Positions 35,101 through 43,814 of a DNA stretch of 64,000 nucleotides are shown here, in pieces. This DNA is from JAHEKD01 sp965204695 (GTDB lineage Bacteria; Pseudomonadota; Gammaproteobacteria; Arenicellales; JAHEKD01). The position numbers and the translations under genes were made by a program. Position 1 is the first letter of the stretch; the number at the start of each line of letters is the position of its first letter. Where the stretch lies: assembly GCA_965204695.1 (NCBI GenBank), contig OZ242007.1, forward strand, positions 62,001-126,000, written 5' to 3'. The notes under the pieces are model-generated. The model was not told the origin of the DNA. It searched no databases and saw only the letters and a program-made list of their open reading frames with translations.

Positions 35101-36765
35101 ATGTCTGATCATGAGATTGAACGTGAATACATGGAATATGACGTTGTTATTGTTGGTGCAGGTCCTTCAGGTTTATCTGCGGCAATCAAATTACGCCAAC
35201 TTGCCGAACAAACAGGAAACGATATTTCTGTAGTTGTAGTGGAAAAAGGATCAGAGGTTGGTGCTCATATCCTCTCAGGAGCTGTATTTGAACCAACAGC
35301 ATTAAATGAGCTAATTCCAGACTGGAAAGACAAAGGTGCACCACTAAATACGGCAGTGACTGAAGATAAGATTTATCTTATGCAGTCTAAGGATAAAGCA
35401 AGCAAAGTGCCAAATTTTGCGGTCCCTAAAACCATGCATAATGAAGGTAACTACATCATTAGTTTAGGAAACCTCTGCCGCTGGTTAGCTGAACAAGCTG
35501 AAGAATTAGGTGCGGAAATATTTCCAGGATTTACAGCTTCTGAAGTGCTTTATGGCGAATCAGGAGAAGTATTAGGTATCGTTACTGGAGATATGGGTGT
35601 TTCCAAAGAAGGTGAAGAAAAAGATTCGTATATGCCAGGGATGGAGCTACGTGGCAAGTATACGCTTTTTGCTGAAGGTTGCCGTGGTCACTTAGGCAAG
35701 CAACTAATTGCCAAGTTTGAGCTTGACAAAGGTAAAGATCCTCAACATTACGGCATCGGCATTAAAGAATTATGGGAAGTCCCTGCTGAAAATCACCAGC
35801 AAGGCCTGGTCGTTCATAGCGCTGGTTGGCCATTGGCTGAAAGTAAATCTGCCGGTGGTGGATTCCTTTATCACATTGAAGATAATCAAGTTGCTTTAGG
35901 TTTAATCACAGATTTAAGTTATAGCAACACTTATGTTAGCCCTTTTGACGAATTCCAGCGCTACAAACATCATCCTGAAATCAAAAAGTTTTTAGAAGGC
36001 GGTAAGCGAATTTCCTATGGAGCCCGAGCAATTGTCAAGGGCGGTTTGCAATCTCAGCCTAAAATGACCTTTCCCGGTGGCTTGCTGATTGGTGATGATG
36101 CTGGAACGTTGAATTTTGCCAAGATTAAAGGTTCACACACTGCTATGAAGTCAGGCATGGTGGCAGCTGAATGTGTAGCCGGTGCTTTAGGTGCAGAACG
36201 TGCTAATGATGAAATTAGTGAATATGCTGATGCTTATAAAGACAGTTGGGCTTATAAAGAATTACATACACAACGTAATTTTGGTCCCGCTCAACATAAA
36301 TACGGTAATTTTTGGGGTTCGGCTTACGCGTTTATTGATATTAATATCTTTAATGGTAAGTTACCTTGGACATTTTCTGATCCTAAACCCGACTGGGCTC
36401 AGACTAAACCTAAAGCCGAATGTACTCCTATCGAATATCCTAAACCAGATGGTGTATTAAGTTTTGACAAGCTCTCTTCAGTATTTTTATCAAGTACTAA
36501 TCATGAAGAAGATCAACCTGTTCATTTGACACTTAAAGACAGTGCAATTCCGATTACAGTCAACTTGGCAGAATTTGATGCGCCAGAACAACGTTATTGT
36601 CCGGCTGGAGTTTATGAAATCGTAACCGAAAATGACGAATCACGGTTACAAATTAACGCACAAAACTGTGTACACTGTAAAACTTGTGATATCAAAGACG
36701 TCAGCCAGAATATAAACTGGGTCACTCCTGAAGGCGGCGGCGGCCCTAATTACCCGAATATGTGA
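35101..36765 (+). CDS. electron transfer flavoprotein-ubiquinone oxidoreductase
   Basis: This 554-residue protein has an N-terminal FAD-binding motif (VVIVGAGPSGLSAA) and, near the C-terminus, the 4Fe-4S cysteines CVHCKTC plus an upstream Cys in RYCPAG. The end, INWVTPEGGGGPNYPNM, is typical of ETF-QO. It takes electrons from reduced ETF and passes them to ubiquinone at the inner membrane. Acyl-CoA dehydrogenase (54750) and dimethylglycine-type dehydrogenase (8092) would use this route; no etfAB genes are in the window. GAGGAG precedes the ATG. Confidence 0.97.
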   Translation: MSDHEIEREYMEYDVVIVGAGPSGLSAAIKLRQLAEQTGNDISVVVVEKGSEVGAHILSGAVFEPTALNELIPDWKDKGAPLNTAVTEDKIYLMQSKDKASKVPNFAVPKTMHNEGNYIISLGNLCRWLAEQAEELGAEIFPGFTASEVLYGESGEVLGIVTGDMGVSKEGEEKDSYMPGMELRGKYTLFAEGCRGHLGKQLIAKFELDKGKDPQHYGIGIKELWEVPAENHQQGLVVHSAGWPLAESKSAGGGFLYHIEDNQVALGLITDLSYSNTYVSPFDEFQRYKHHPEIKKFLEGGKRISYGARAIVKGGLQSQPKMTFPGGLLIGDDAGTLNFAKIKGSHTAMKSGMVAAECVAGALGAERANDEISEYADAYKDSWAYKELHTQRNFGPAQHKYGNFWGSAYAFIDINIFNGKLPWTFSDPKPDWAQTKPKAECTPIEYPKPDGVLSFDKLSSVFLSSTNHEEDQPVHLTLKDSAIPITVNLAEFDAPEQRYCPAGVYEIVTENDESRLQINAQNCVHCKTCDIKDVSQNINWVTPEGGGGPNYPNM

Positions 36766-36793
36766 TCTGACCACTATTCTAGTGGTCAGATCA
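36763..36793 (+). terminator. very stable hairpin starting at the ETF-QO stop codon
   Basis: The arms 36763-36776 and 36780-36793 are perfectly complementary over 14 bp around a TTC loop, and the first three bases are the TGA stop codon. No T-run follows, so it is not a classical terminator; it may stabilise the 3' end of the mRNA or act with rho. Confidence 0.6.
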
Positions 36794-36933
36794 TCCCGAG
36801 TTTACCGAGGAATCTTCTTGAAGTGTCTGCTTATGAGATAAAACAACGGGCTTCGTTTTGAGGCCCGAATAAGGTTGTGGAAATCCCTCGATCGCTATCG
36901 CTCCAACGGGATGACAGAGTCGAGTAAACTCTG
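36791..36933. repeat. candidate palindromic repeat unit downstream of ETF-QO
   Basis: TCATCCCGAG...CGAGGAATCT (36791-36815) is mirrored by AAATCCCTCG...CGGGATGA (36881-36914): TCATCCCG and CGAGG-AT recur in inverted orientation about 70 bp apart. Smaller stems lie inside (CGGGC 36847-36851 with GCCCG 36863-36867) and beside it (CAGAGT 36915-36920 with ACTCTG 36928-36933). It resembles dispersed intergenic repeat units seen in many bacterial genomes. The last hairpin may end the DUF937 transcript. Confidence 0.5.
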
Positions 36934-36939
36934 CCTCTA

Positions 36940-37872
36940 TCAACCGCACTGTTTCAATAAGAACAACAGCACTATAACAGCGACTGCAATCGGAAGAATT
37001 TTACGGATCATCGAACCACCTGCTGAAGCAGCTTGACCAGCCGCATCCGCTGCCCCACTTGCAACATTACTGGCTGCATCCTTAGCTGCACCTGCAGCGC
37101 CACTTACGGCATCTGCGGTCGCTCCAACTGCATCTGATGCAGCGTCTTTAGCACTGCCTGCCATATCTGCAGCTTTATCAGCTGCCCCAGAAACCGCTTC
37201 TCCAACACTACTCGCTGCATCACCCACAGCTCCTGCAGCAGTATCAACAGTATCTTTAGCACCGGCAGCAGCATCACTAGCGGCATCAACAACGTTTTGT
37301 ACGCCTCCGGATAACATGCTGGTTAGCCCTGACATAATGCCTGATTGACCTAGCAGATCGGTCATTCCAGACGGCATGGCTGCACTAATATTATCTTTTT
37401 GGCTACTGAGCAAGTTCATCACGCCATCTTGGTCTAACCCCCCGGCGCTACGTTGTTTACTAATAAAACCTAACACTAAAGGTAAAACCATGCCTAACAA
37501 AGAAGATGATGATTTACTGCCTATTCCACTAAACTTACTGATCATATCGATAACACTGCCCATGTTATCGCCAAGTAAATTACTCAATAAGCCTCCACCC
37601 TGCTCAAGCAATGATTCTTGCTTATCAGGTTGTAGAAAGCTGGTGAAATCATCTGCAATGCCATCATCAAGATCATCTAGTACACCAGACAACATGCCGC
37701 CGGCATTAGAATCACTACTAACTTTATCCACAATACTCCCAAGAATAGTTGGAACTCCAGCATCAATTGCATTTCTAGTATTATCGACCGATTCACCTAG
37801 CATTGTGCCAAGTTGGTCTAAGACTGTATCTCCTAACTGCCCTTTTACGAGCTCAATTAAATTCACTGACAT
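36940..37872 (-). CDS. DUF937 protein with Ala-rich amphipathic repeats and C-terminal membrane anchor
   Basis: Residues 1-~190 of this ~310-residue protein form a DUF937-type helical domain. Residues ~195-285 are a low-complexity Ala/Asp/Ser region built on repeats such as AKDAAS, ADAVSGAA and DKAADMAG, with periodicity suited to long amphipathic helices like those of LEA proteins. The protein ends in a membrane helix (ILPIAVAVIVLLFLL). GAGGA precedes two adjacent ATGs; the second, at 37872, has better spacing (6 nt) than that at 37875. Function unknown; membrane stabilisation or an envelope role is only a guess. Confidence 0.8.
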   Translation of the reverse strand: MSVNLIELVKGQLGDTVLDQLGTMLGESVDNTRNAIDAGVPTILGSIVDKVSSDSNAGGMLSGVLDDLDDGIADDFTSFLQPDKQESLLEQGGGLLSNLLGDNMGSVIDMISKFSGIGSKSSSSLLGMVLPLVLGFISKQRSAGGLDQDGVMNLLSSQKDNISAAMPSGMTDLLGQSGIMSGLTSMLSGGVQNVVDAASDAAAGAKDTVDTAAGAVGDAASSVGEAVSGAADKAADMAGSAKDAASDAVGATADAVSGAAGAAKDAASNVASGAADAAGQAASAGGSMIRKILPIAVAVIVLLFLLKQCG

Positions 37873-37938
37873 CATATTTCCTCATAAGTTTTCGATAAAT
37901 ATTTGATTTTTATAACCAAAACCTGACTATTGTAGGCT

Positions 37939-37960
37939 ATTTTTAATAATTATTAAAAAT
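37939..37960. promoter_or_regulatory. perfect 22-bp AT palindrome between divergent genes
   Basis: ATTTTTAATAA (37939-37949) and its exact reverse complement TTATTAAAAAT (37950-37960) form an uninterrupted 22-bp palindrome. It lies between the DUF937 gene (minus) and the Rieske oxygenase gene (plus), about 85 bp from the latter's start. It may be an operator; AT-richness makes chance more likely than for a mixed sequence. Confidence 0.4.
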
Positions 37961-38044
37961 TAGTAACAAATGTCTACATTCTGATTAGCTTAAGATTGGG
38001 CGCTTTTAAACAAGTCAAAACTCTCATATGATATCTTCTAGGTT

Positions 38045-39220
38045 ATGAACATTGAACTCAAATCGAAACAAACCACCGATATTTTGGCTCCTTGGACCTA
38101 TTGGAACTTAGAATTCTTTGAACTTGAGAAAGAATATATTTTTAAGAAAAGCTGGATTTTGGTAGGCCACATCAGCGATATCCCTAATGCAGGCGATTAC
38201 ATAACCTTTGATACTGTTGGTGAGCGAGCATTAGTAATTCGTGACGAAAACTCTAATATCCATGCTTTTCACAATGTTTGCCGACATCGTGGTGCAAAAG
38301 TTGTTGAAGGTGATCATGGAAACTGCCCACGAGCTTTAGTTTGCCCTTTCCATGGTTGGTCTTATCATTTGGATGGTCAACTTCGCTATGTTCCCAGATC
38401 TGAAACGTTTCCAGGTTTAGAAAAAGACAAAAGCGGCTTGGTCAAATTGCCACTGGAAATTTGGTTAGGATTTATTTTTATCAACTTCGATGAGCAAAGC
38501 GAAAGCTTAGCTAGCAAAATACAACCAGTGGTCGACAAGTTTCTTCCCTATCAACCTGAAAAAGTCAAACCTCTGCCAAGTACCAAGTATCGACAAACCC
38601 GTCCTTATAACTGGAAAATTATTCTCGATATCGATAGCGAAGGTTACCATGTTCCTATTGGTCATCCTTCTTTACAGCAACTATATGGGCAGAATTATAG
38701 AGACGAGATTGAGCATGATATCGCAATCTCCTATGGATATATTAATGAAAAACCGGGAAAACTATGGAGTGTCAGGCATTATCAAAAGATATTACCTAAA
38801 TTTGAACATTTGCCGGAAGAAAATCAGCGTTTATGGCTTTATATAGGTATCTTTCCTTCAATGGTAATCAGCTTTTATCCAGATATGATTGAGTATTATA
38901 TGTCAGTACCTATTTCTCCTGACCGTACTGAGTATATGGGCGCTGCTTATGCCTTACCAGATTCACGCCGTGAAGTGAAATTATCGCGTTATTTAACTCA
39001 AAGAATTAATCAATCGACAGACCAAGAAGATGAAAGCTTTGTGCGCTGGATTCAAAAAGGGATTAAATCTAGTGCTTTTCCTAAATTACAACTCTCGACG
39101 CTTGAACATGGGGTTAAAGATTTGCATCAAAAAATACAAAAACATATTCCGGTTGCACGCTTAGCAAATGAACCTGAGCCGGGAATAGTTGCTACTGTCA
39201 ACCATTCAATGATGTATTAA
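38045..39220 (+). CDS. Rieske non-heme iron oxygenase, alpha subunit
   Basis: This 391-residue protein has Rieske 2Fe-2S ligands in CRH (Cys79, His81) and CPFH (Cys100, His103), and mononuclear iron ligands in EGYHVPIGH (His202, His207). It belongs to the ring-hydroxylating oxygenase family, which also contains betaine, carnitine and stachydrine demethylating enzymes. No reductase or small subunit gene is adjacent. It starts ~170 bp from the divergent DUF937 gene and is followed 98 bp later by the Pot-type transporter genes. Substrate unknown; an N-methylated amine taken up by that transporter is inferred from context. It differs strongly from the second Rieske protein at 43815. Confidence 0.9.
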   Translation: MNIELKSKQTTDILAPWTYWNLEFFELEKEYIFKKSWILVGHISDIPNAGDYITFDTVGERALVIRDENSNIHAFHNVCRHRGAKVVEGDHGNCPRALVCPFHGWSYHLDGQLRYVPRSETFPGLEKDKSGLVKLPLEIWLGFIFINFDEQSESLASKIQPVVDKFLPYQPEKVKPLPSTKYRQTRPYNWKIILDIDSEGYHVPIGHPSLQQLYGQNYRDEIEHDIAISYGYINEKPGKLWSVRHYQKILPKFEHLPEENQRLWLYIGIFPSMVISFYPDMIEYYMSVPISPDRTEYMGAAYALPDSRREVKLSRYLTQRINQSTDQEDESFVRWIQKGIKSSAFPKLQLSTLEHGVKDLHQKIQKHIPVARLANEPEPGIVATVNHSMMY

Positions 39221-39318
39221 AGTTAACTATCTGTAATGTGCCTTTGATTTATAGCTTGATTGTCGTCATGAATTATTTTAGTCTGTTTACCATCCAATTT
39301 TTACACGCGGAGTAATAT

Positions 39319-40419
39319 ATGAAATTCAGAAAAATAGCAGAAATAGCACTAATTTCTGCAGTTATGGGGTTGGCAACCAATGCAATAGCGGAAGGTGAAT
39401 TAAATGTCACTAACTGGGCAGAATATATCGGCGAAGATACAATTGCTAATTTCGCAAAAGAGTATGACATCAATGTCACATATGATAACTACGATTCTGT
39501 TGAGGCAATTGATTCCAAGCTATTAGCTGGCAACTCGGGCTACGATGTTGTCAGTCATTCTTCAAGTGCAATAGCAAGATTAATCCCGGCAGGGATATTG
39601 CAAGAGTTAGATTTAACCAAACTTGATAATTTTAAGCATATGCGGCCGGAAATTATGCAACAAATAGCTTCAGGATGGGACCCGGATAATAATTATATTG
39701 TCCCATATATGTGGGGCACACATGGTGTTACTTATAACGAAGAAATGGTTAAAAGCGTTCATCCAGATGCGCCAATCGGTTCGATGGATTTAATCTTCGA
39801 GCCAGAGCATATGGAAAAAATTGCCGAATGTGGTGTAGCATTTTTAGATTCCCCTACCGATATTATGCCTATGGCTTTAGCACATTTAGGTCTGGACCCA
39901 AGTTCGAACAATCCTAAAGATTACAAAGCCGCGGAGGAAATGTTGTTGAAAATACGCCCTTATATCAAAACTTTTGATAATTACGCCTATCAGCGCATGC
40001 CTGAAAAAGAGTTTTGTTTGACAGTAACATGGGGGCCTGATGGTTTATTAGCCATGTCTCAAGCGGCTGAAACTGCACCAGATGTGAAGTTGCAATTTTT
40101 TGCTCCACCCGGTGAAGGCAAAGCTAATGTATGGGTAGATGGGTGGGTTATCCCTGCTGATGCGAAGAACATCGAAAACGCGTATTTATTCTTAAATTAT
40201 ATGATGCGACCGGAAGTCGGTGCAGACGATAGTAATACTGTGTGGTATGCAACTGCTAATAAGGATGCTTATGATCTAGTAGATGAAGCAGTAACAAGTA
40301 ACCCTGCAGCATATCCGACTCCTGAACAGATTGCAAAAATGTATCCTCTGCTTCCTGTTCCTAAAAAAGCGGAGCGAGCTAGAACAAGAGCCTGGACGAA
40401 TTTTAAAACAGGTGGATAG
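39319..40419 (+). CDS. potF: PotF-like polyamine/amine ABC transporter binding protein
   Basis: This 366-residue periplasmic protein has a signal peptide cleaved near NAIA-EG (~25). The mature part starts LNVTNWAEYIGEDTIANF and ends RARTRAWTNFKTGG, both close to PotF. The ligand-binding segment reads TWGPDGLLA where E. coli PotF has GWAGDVWQA, so Trp and Asp are kept but the second Trp is lost. CGGAG lies 6 nt before the ATG. Binding of a polyamine or a quaternary amine is possible. A terminator-like hairpin separates it from the ATPase gene. Confidence 0.9.
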   Translation: MKFRKIAEIALISAVMGLATNAIAEGELNVTNWAEYIGEDTIANFAKEYDINVTYDNYDSVEAIDSKLLAGNSGYDVVSHSSSAIARLIPAGILQELDLTKLDNFKHMRPEIMQQIASGWDPDNNYIVPYMWGTHGVTYNEEMVKSVHPDAPIGSMDLIFEPEHMEKIAECGVAFLDSPTDIMPMALAHLGLDPSSNNPKDYKAAEEMLLKIRPYIKTFDNYAYQRMPEKEFCLTVTWGPDGLLAMSQAAETAPDVKLQFFAPPGEGKANVWVDGWVIPADAKNIENAYLFLNYMMRPEVGADDSNTVWYATANKDAYDLVDEAVTSNPAAYPTPEQIAKMYPLLPVPKKAERARTRAWTNFKTGG

Positions 40420-40428
40420 TATCTGACT

Positions 40429-40457
40429 AAAGTGCCATCTTCGATGGCACTTTTAAT
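40429..40457 (+). terminator. hairpin between the binding-protein and ATPase genes of the Pot-like operon
   Basis: AAAGTGCCATC (40429-40439) pairs perfectly with GATGGCACTTT (40443-40453) around TTC, followed by TAATTTA. It has the form of a rho-independent terminator inside an ABC operon, suggesting partial termination that leaves the binding protein more abundant. Confidence 0.85.
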
Positions 40458-40481
40458 TTATAGCACAGAGAATTTGTTCCT

Positions 40482-41627
40482 ATGTCTAATGATGATAAGC
40501 TTATACACCGCCCTTGGTTGGATCCCGATGCTGAGCCCTATATAAAAATTCAAGGTGTCACTAAACGTTTTGGTGATTTCACGGCAGTAGATAATGTAGA
40601 TCTTGATATTTATAAGGGCGAGCTATTTTGCTGGTTGGGAGGTTCTGGTTGTGGCAAAAGTACTCTGCTGCGCATGTTGGCCGGATTTGAAACACCTACG
40701 GCTGGGAAGATTTTCATTGATGGCGTTGAAATGAATGATATTCCGGCATACGAACGACCGGTCAATATGATGTTCCAGTCCTATGCTTTATTTCCTCATA
40801 TGACAGTGGAAAAGAATATTGCCTATGGTCTTGTTCGCGATGGGCTAGATAAATCTACGATCAAGCAAAAAGTTGATGAAATCATCAGCATGGTAGAACT
40901 GGATCAATTCAACAAACGCAAACCACATCAACTTTCTGGCGGGCAAAGACAACGTGTAGCACTCGCTAGAGCCTTAGTTAAACAACCTAAAGTCTTATTA
41001 CTGGACGAGCCGCTAGGTGCCCTGGATAAACGCCTGCGAGAACAAACTCAGTATGAGTTGATGAATATCCAGGACAAGTTAGGCGTGACTTTTATTGTCG
41101 TCACCCATGATCAAGAAGAAGCAATGACGTTATCGACCCGGATCGCCGTGATGGATAAAGGCAAGTTTATTCAAACTGGCACGCCAACTGAAATTTACGA
41201 AACTCCCGATAGCCGTTTTATTGCTAATTTCATCGGTTCGGCCAATTTATTTGAAGGCCATGTGGTTGAAAGCGGCAAGGAACATGTTTTAGTGCGTGCT
41301 ACACGTGATGACAATTTGTTTTATATAGATCATGGTTCTGATCTACAGGAAAACACCAAAGTTTGGGTGGCAATCCGACCTGAAAAAATTAAAATTTCCA
41401 AGCAACAGCCAGAACAAAATAGCCATAACCAGTTAGTTGGAACTGTAGATGATATTGGTTATCTCGGCAAGCTCTCAAACTACAAGGTATTATTGGATAA
41501 TGGAAAAATTATCGATATTACCTACCCTAACCAAATTCGACCTAAAAGTGGTGACCATCTAGCAGATTGGGAAGATAAAGTTTATCTGAGCTGGGATGCT
41601 TCCAGTGCCGTGGTATTGACACATTAG
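40482..41627 (+). CDS. potG: PotA/PotG-like ABC transporter ATPase
   Basis: This 381-residue ATPase has Walker A GGSGCGKST, Q-loop MFQSYALFPHMT, signature LSGGQRQRVALARAL, Walker B LLLDEPLGALD and switch VVTHDQEEAM. A C-terminal TOBE domain (~290-370) is present. It energises the polyamine/amine importer. The permease gene follows after 1 nt. Confidence 0.95.
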   Translation: MSNDDKLIHRPWLDPDAEPYIKIQGVTKRFGDFTAVDNVDLDIYKGELFCWLGGSGCGKSTLLRMLAGFETPTAGKIFIDGVEMNDIPAYERPVNMMFQSYALFPHMTVEKNIAYGLVRDGLDKSTIKQKVDEIISMVELDQFNKRKPHQLSGGQRQRVALARALVKQPKVLLLDEPLGALDKRLREQTQYELMNIQDKLGVTFIVVTHDQEEAMTLSTRIAVMDKGKFIQTGTPTEIYETPDSRFIANFIGSANLFEGHVVESGKEHVLVRATRDDNLFYIDHGSDLQENTKVWVAIRPEKIKISKQQPEQNSHNQLVGTVDDIGYLGKLSNYKVLLDNGKIIDITYPNQIRPKSGDHLADWEDKVYLSWDASSAVVLTH

Positions 41628-41628
41628 T

Positions 41629-42573
41629 ATGAGTGAAGCTATCGAAAACACGAAAGCACAGAGCTCCTTACTGAAGGAGCTAGGTTACAAACTCCAAGCA
41701 AGTTGGAAAACACTGGTTGTCGGAATCCCCTACATTTGGCTATTTATTTTTTTCTTGGTTCCGTTTTTTATTGTTCTTAAGATAAGTGTTGCAGAATCTT
41801 TAATCGCAAGCCCGCCTTTCTCGTCGCTATTTCAATGGGCTGAAGACGGTGCTCTACAAATTAGGGTCTTGTTCGATAATTTTGCCTATCTATGGGAAGA
41901 CGAACTTTATGTCAGTACGTATATTAATTCGGTTAAAGTTGCACTGATATCTACTGTGATTTGCTTGCTTATTGGATATCCCATGGCTTATGCGATAGTT
42001 CGTTCTAGTCCAACCAAAAAAAATATCCTCTTAATGCTGATCATCCTTCCCTTTTGGACTTCATTTCTTCTTCGTGTTTATGCTTGGATGGGTTTGTTGG
42101 CCGACCAAGGCACAATAAATAATCTGTTGATGACTTTAGGCATAATTGATGAACCGATCAGAATGCTTTATACACAGTTTGCCGTTTATGTGGGTATCGT
42201 TTATTCATACCTGCCCTTTATGATATTACCTTTGTATGCCAACATGGAAAAGTTAGATTTAACTTTGCATGAAGCCGCCGCTGACCTTGGAGCAAAGCCT
42301 ATTACTACATTCTTAACTGTCACCTTGCCAATGACGATTCCCGGAATTATTGCTGGATCATTGTTAGTTTTTATTCCCGCTACAGGCGAATACATCATTC
42401 CTGATCTATTAGGTGGGGGCAATTCCTTAATGATTGGTAAAGTGCTATATAACGAATTTAACAACAATCATGATTGGCCTGTGGCCGCTGCTGTTGCAAT
42501 TGCATTATTAATAGTTCTTGTTGCACCAATGATGCTTTATCAGCATATTCAATCCAAAGAGAACGAGGCTTAG
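41629..42573 (+). CDS. potH: PotB/PotH-like ABC transporter permease
   Basis: This 314-residue membrane protein has six membrane segments and the EAA loop AAADLGAKPITTFLTVTLP near residue 220, which contacts the ATPase. Compared with PotH it has a usual length and N-terminal tail. It is in a tight operon (1 nt from the ATPase gene and from the second permease). Confidence 0.94.
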   Translation: MSEAIENTKAQSSLLKELGYKLQASWKTLVVGIPYIWLFIFFLVPFFIVLKISVAESLIASPPFSSLFQWAEDGALQIRVLFDNFAYLWEDELYVSTYINSVKVALISTVICLLIGYPMAYAIVRSSPTKKNILLMLIILPFWTSFLLRVYAWMGLLADQGTINNLLMTLGIIDEPIRMLYTQFAVYVGIVYSYLPFMILPLYANMEKLDLTLHEAAADLGAKPITTFLTVTLPMTIPGIIAGSLLVFIPATGEYIIPDLLGGGNSLMIGKVLYNEFNNNHDWPVAAAVAIALLIVLVAPMMLYQHIQSKENEA

Positions 42574-42574
42574 T

Positions 42575-43447
42575 ATGCAAAAGCAGCGTTCTACTTTTTT
42601 ATTTTCCACATTATGCTTTGGGCTGGCATTCCTGTACGTTCCAATGGTCTTATTAGTTATTTATTCTTTTAACTATTCAAAAATAGTGCCAGTTTGGGGT
42701 GGTTTTTCAACTCGCTGGTATACAGAATTATTCAACAGCCCAGAAGTCTGGGAAGCATTATTGTTAAGCCTCAAAGTTGCAGTCGTTAATGCAACATTTG
42801 CAACATTACTCGGTACTTTGGCAGGTCTTGCACTAGTAAGATTTGGCAGATTCCGTGGCCGTACACTTTTTTCCGGGATGATTTCAGCACCTTTGGTAAT
42901 GCCGGAAGTTATCACAGGGCTTTCTTTGTTGCTGCTGTTTATCACCTTGGCGCAATTTATTGGCTGGCCCTCAGAAAGAGGCTTTACTACCATCACTATT
43001 GCCCACATCACTTTCTCGATGGCTTATGTTGCAGTTATTATTCAATCACGACTGGCGGGTATGGATGAGTCATTGGAAGAAGCTGCACAGGATTTAGGGG
43101 CAAAACCTCTTCGTGTATTGTTCGATATTACTTTGCCAATCATAGCGCCTGGTATGCTGGCTGGATGGTTATTAGCATTTACTCTTTCGCTGGATGACCT
43201 AGTTATCGCTAGTTTTGTAACGGGTCCTGGTTCAAATACATTACCTATATTGATCTATTCTCGTATTAGAACAGGCCTTAAACCTGATATAAACGCCCTG
43301 GCAACGATTATTATTGTTACTGTTGCAATCGGTGTAATCCTCGCTGGTTACATAATGTGGCGCCAGGAACAGCAACGTAAAAAAGACCAGCAAATGGCAG
43401 CCGCCGATAAACTCAAATTCGATACCGAAGAAGAGGCAGCGGCTTAA
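42575..43447 (+). CDS. potI: PotC/PotI-like ABC transporter permease
   Basis: This 290-residue membrane protein has six segments and the EAA loop EAAQDLGAKPLRVLFDITLP near residue 170. The C-terminus is a charged, Gln/Lys/Glu-rich cytoplasmic tail longer than in typical PotI. It pairs with the other permease. It ends 3 bp before the stop of the convergent rhodanese gene, without a visible terminator between. Confidence 0.94.
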   Translation: MQKQRSTFLFSTLCFGLAFLYVPMVLLVIYSFNYSKIVPVWGGFSTRWYTELFNSPEVWEALLLSLKVAVVNATFATLLGTLAGLALVRFGRFRGRTLFSGMISAPLVMPEVITGLSLLLLFITLAQFIGWPSERGFTTITIAHITFSMAYVAVIIQSRLAGMDESLEEAAQDLGAKPLRVLFDITLPIIAPGMLAGWLLAFTLSLDDLVIASFVTGPGSNTLPILIYSRIRTGLKPDINALATIIIVTVAIGVILAGYIMWRQEQQRKKDQQMAAADKLKFDTEEEAAA

Positions 43448-43450
43448 AGC

Positions 43451-43801
43451 TCAGCCAAACTCTTTTTTTATATCCTCATATTTAGCGGTGATAGCATGAA
43501 CGTTGTTATAGCCCATTTCTTTTAGCGTAGCCGCAGCTAGTGAGGCTCGACCGCCGCCTCCGCAATGTGTGAGAATTAAAGTGTCTGGATCTTGACATAA
43601 ATTCGGCACCTTCATTTCAATTAAGCCCCGGGAAATATTAACCGAATCTTTTAACTTGGACTTCTCTGCTGTATCAGATTCTCTAACATCAAGTATCACC
43701 GCATTGTCTTCTCGCTGATATAGCCTTTTAGCCTCTTGCACATCAATACAGTTGATTTTTGTTTGTGCCTCAGCAATTAAATCTGCTGCTGTTTTCAGCA
43801 T
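43451..43801 (-). CDS. rhodanese-like domain protein
   Basis: This 116-residue single rhodanese domain has the typical VILDVRE segment and an active-site loop with the catalytic Cys in THCGGGGRAS. The ATG at 43801 has GGGAG 7 nt upstream and is preferred over a TTG at 43825 that would overlap the preceding gene. It is the last gene of the minus-strand operon, 13 nt after the Rieske oxygenase gene. Rhodaneses transfer sulfane sulfur; maintenance of the Rieske cluster or detoxification is a possible role but not shown. Confidence 0.88.
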   Translation of the reverse strand: MLKTAADLIAEAQTKINCIDVQEAKRLYQREDNAVILDVRESDTAEKSKLKDSVNISRGLIEMKVPNLCQDPDTLILTHCGGGGRASLAAATLKEMGYNNVHAITAKYEDIKKEFG

Positions 43802-43814
43802 AATAAAACTCCCT

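Noticed and set aside
37376..37906. Open frame of 176 codons on the plus strand
   Set aside because: It is antisense to the DUF937 gene and reflects the Ala-rich codon pattern of that gene; no ribosome site or family match.
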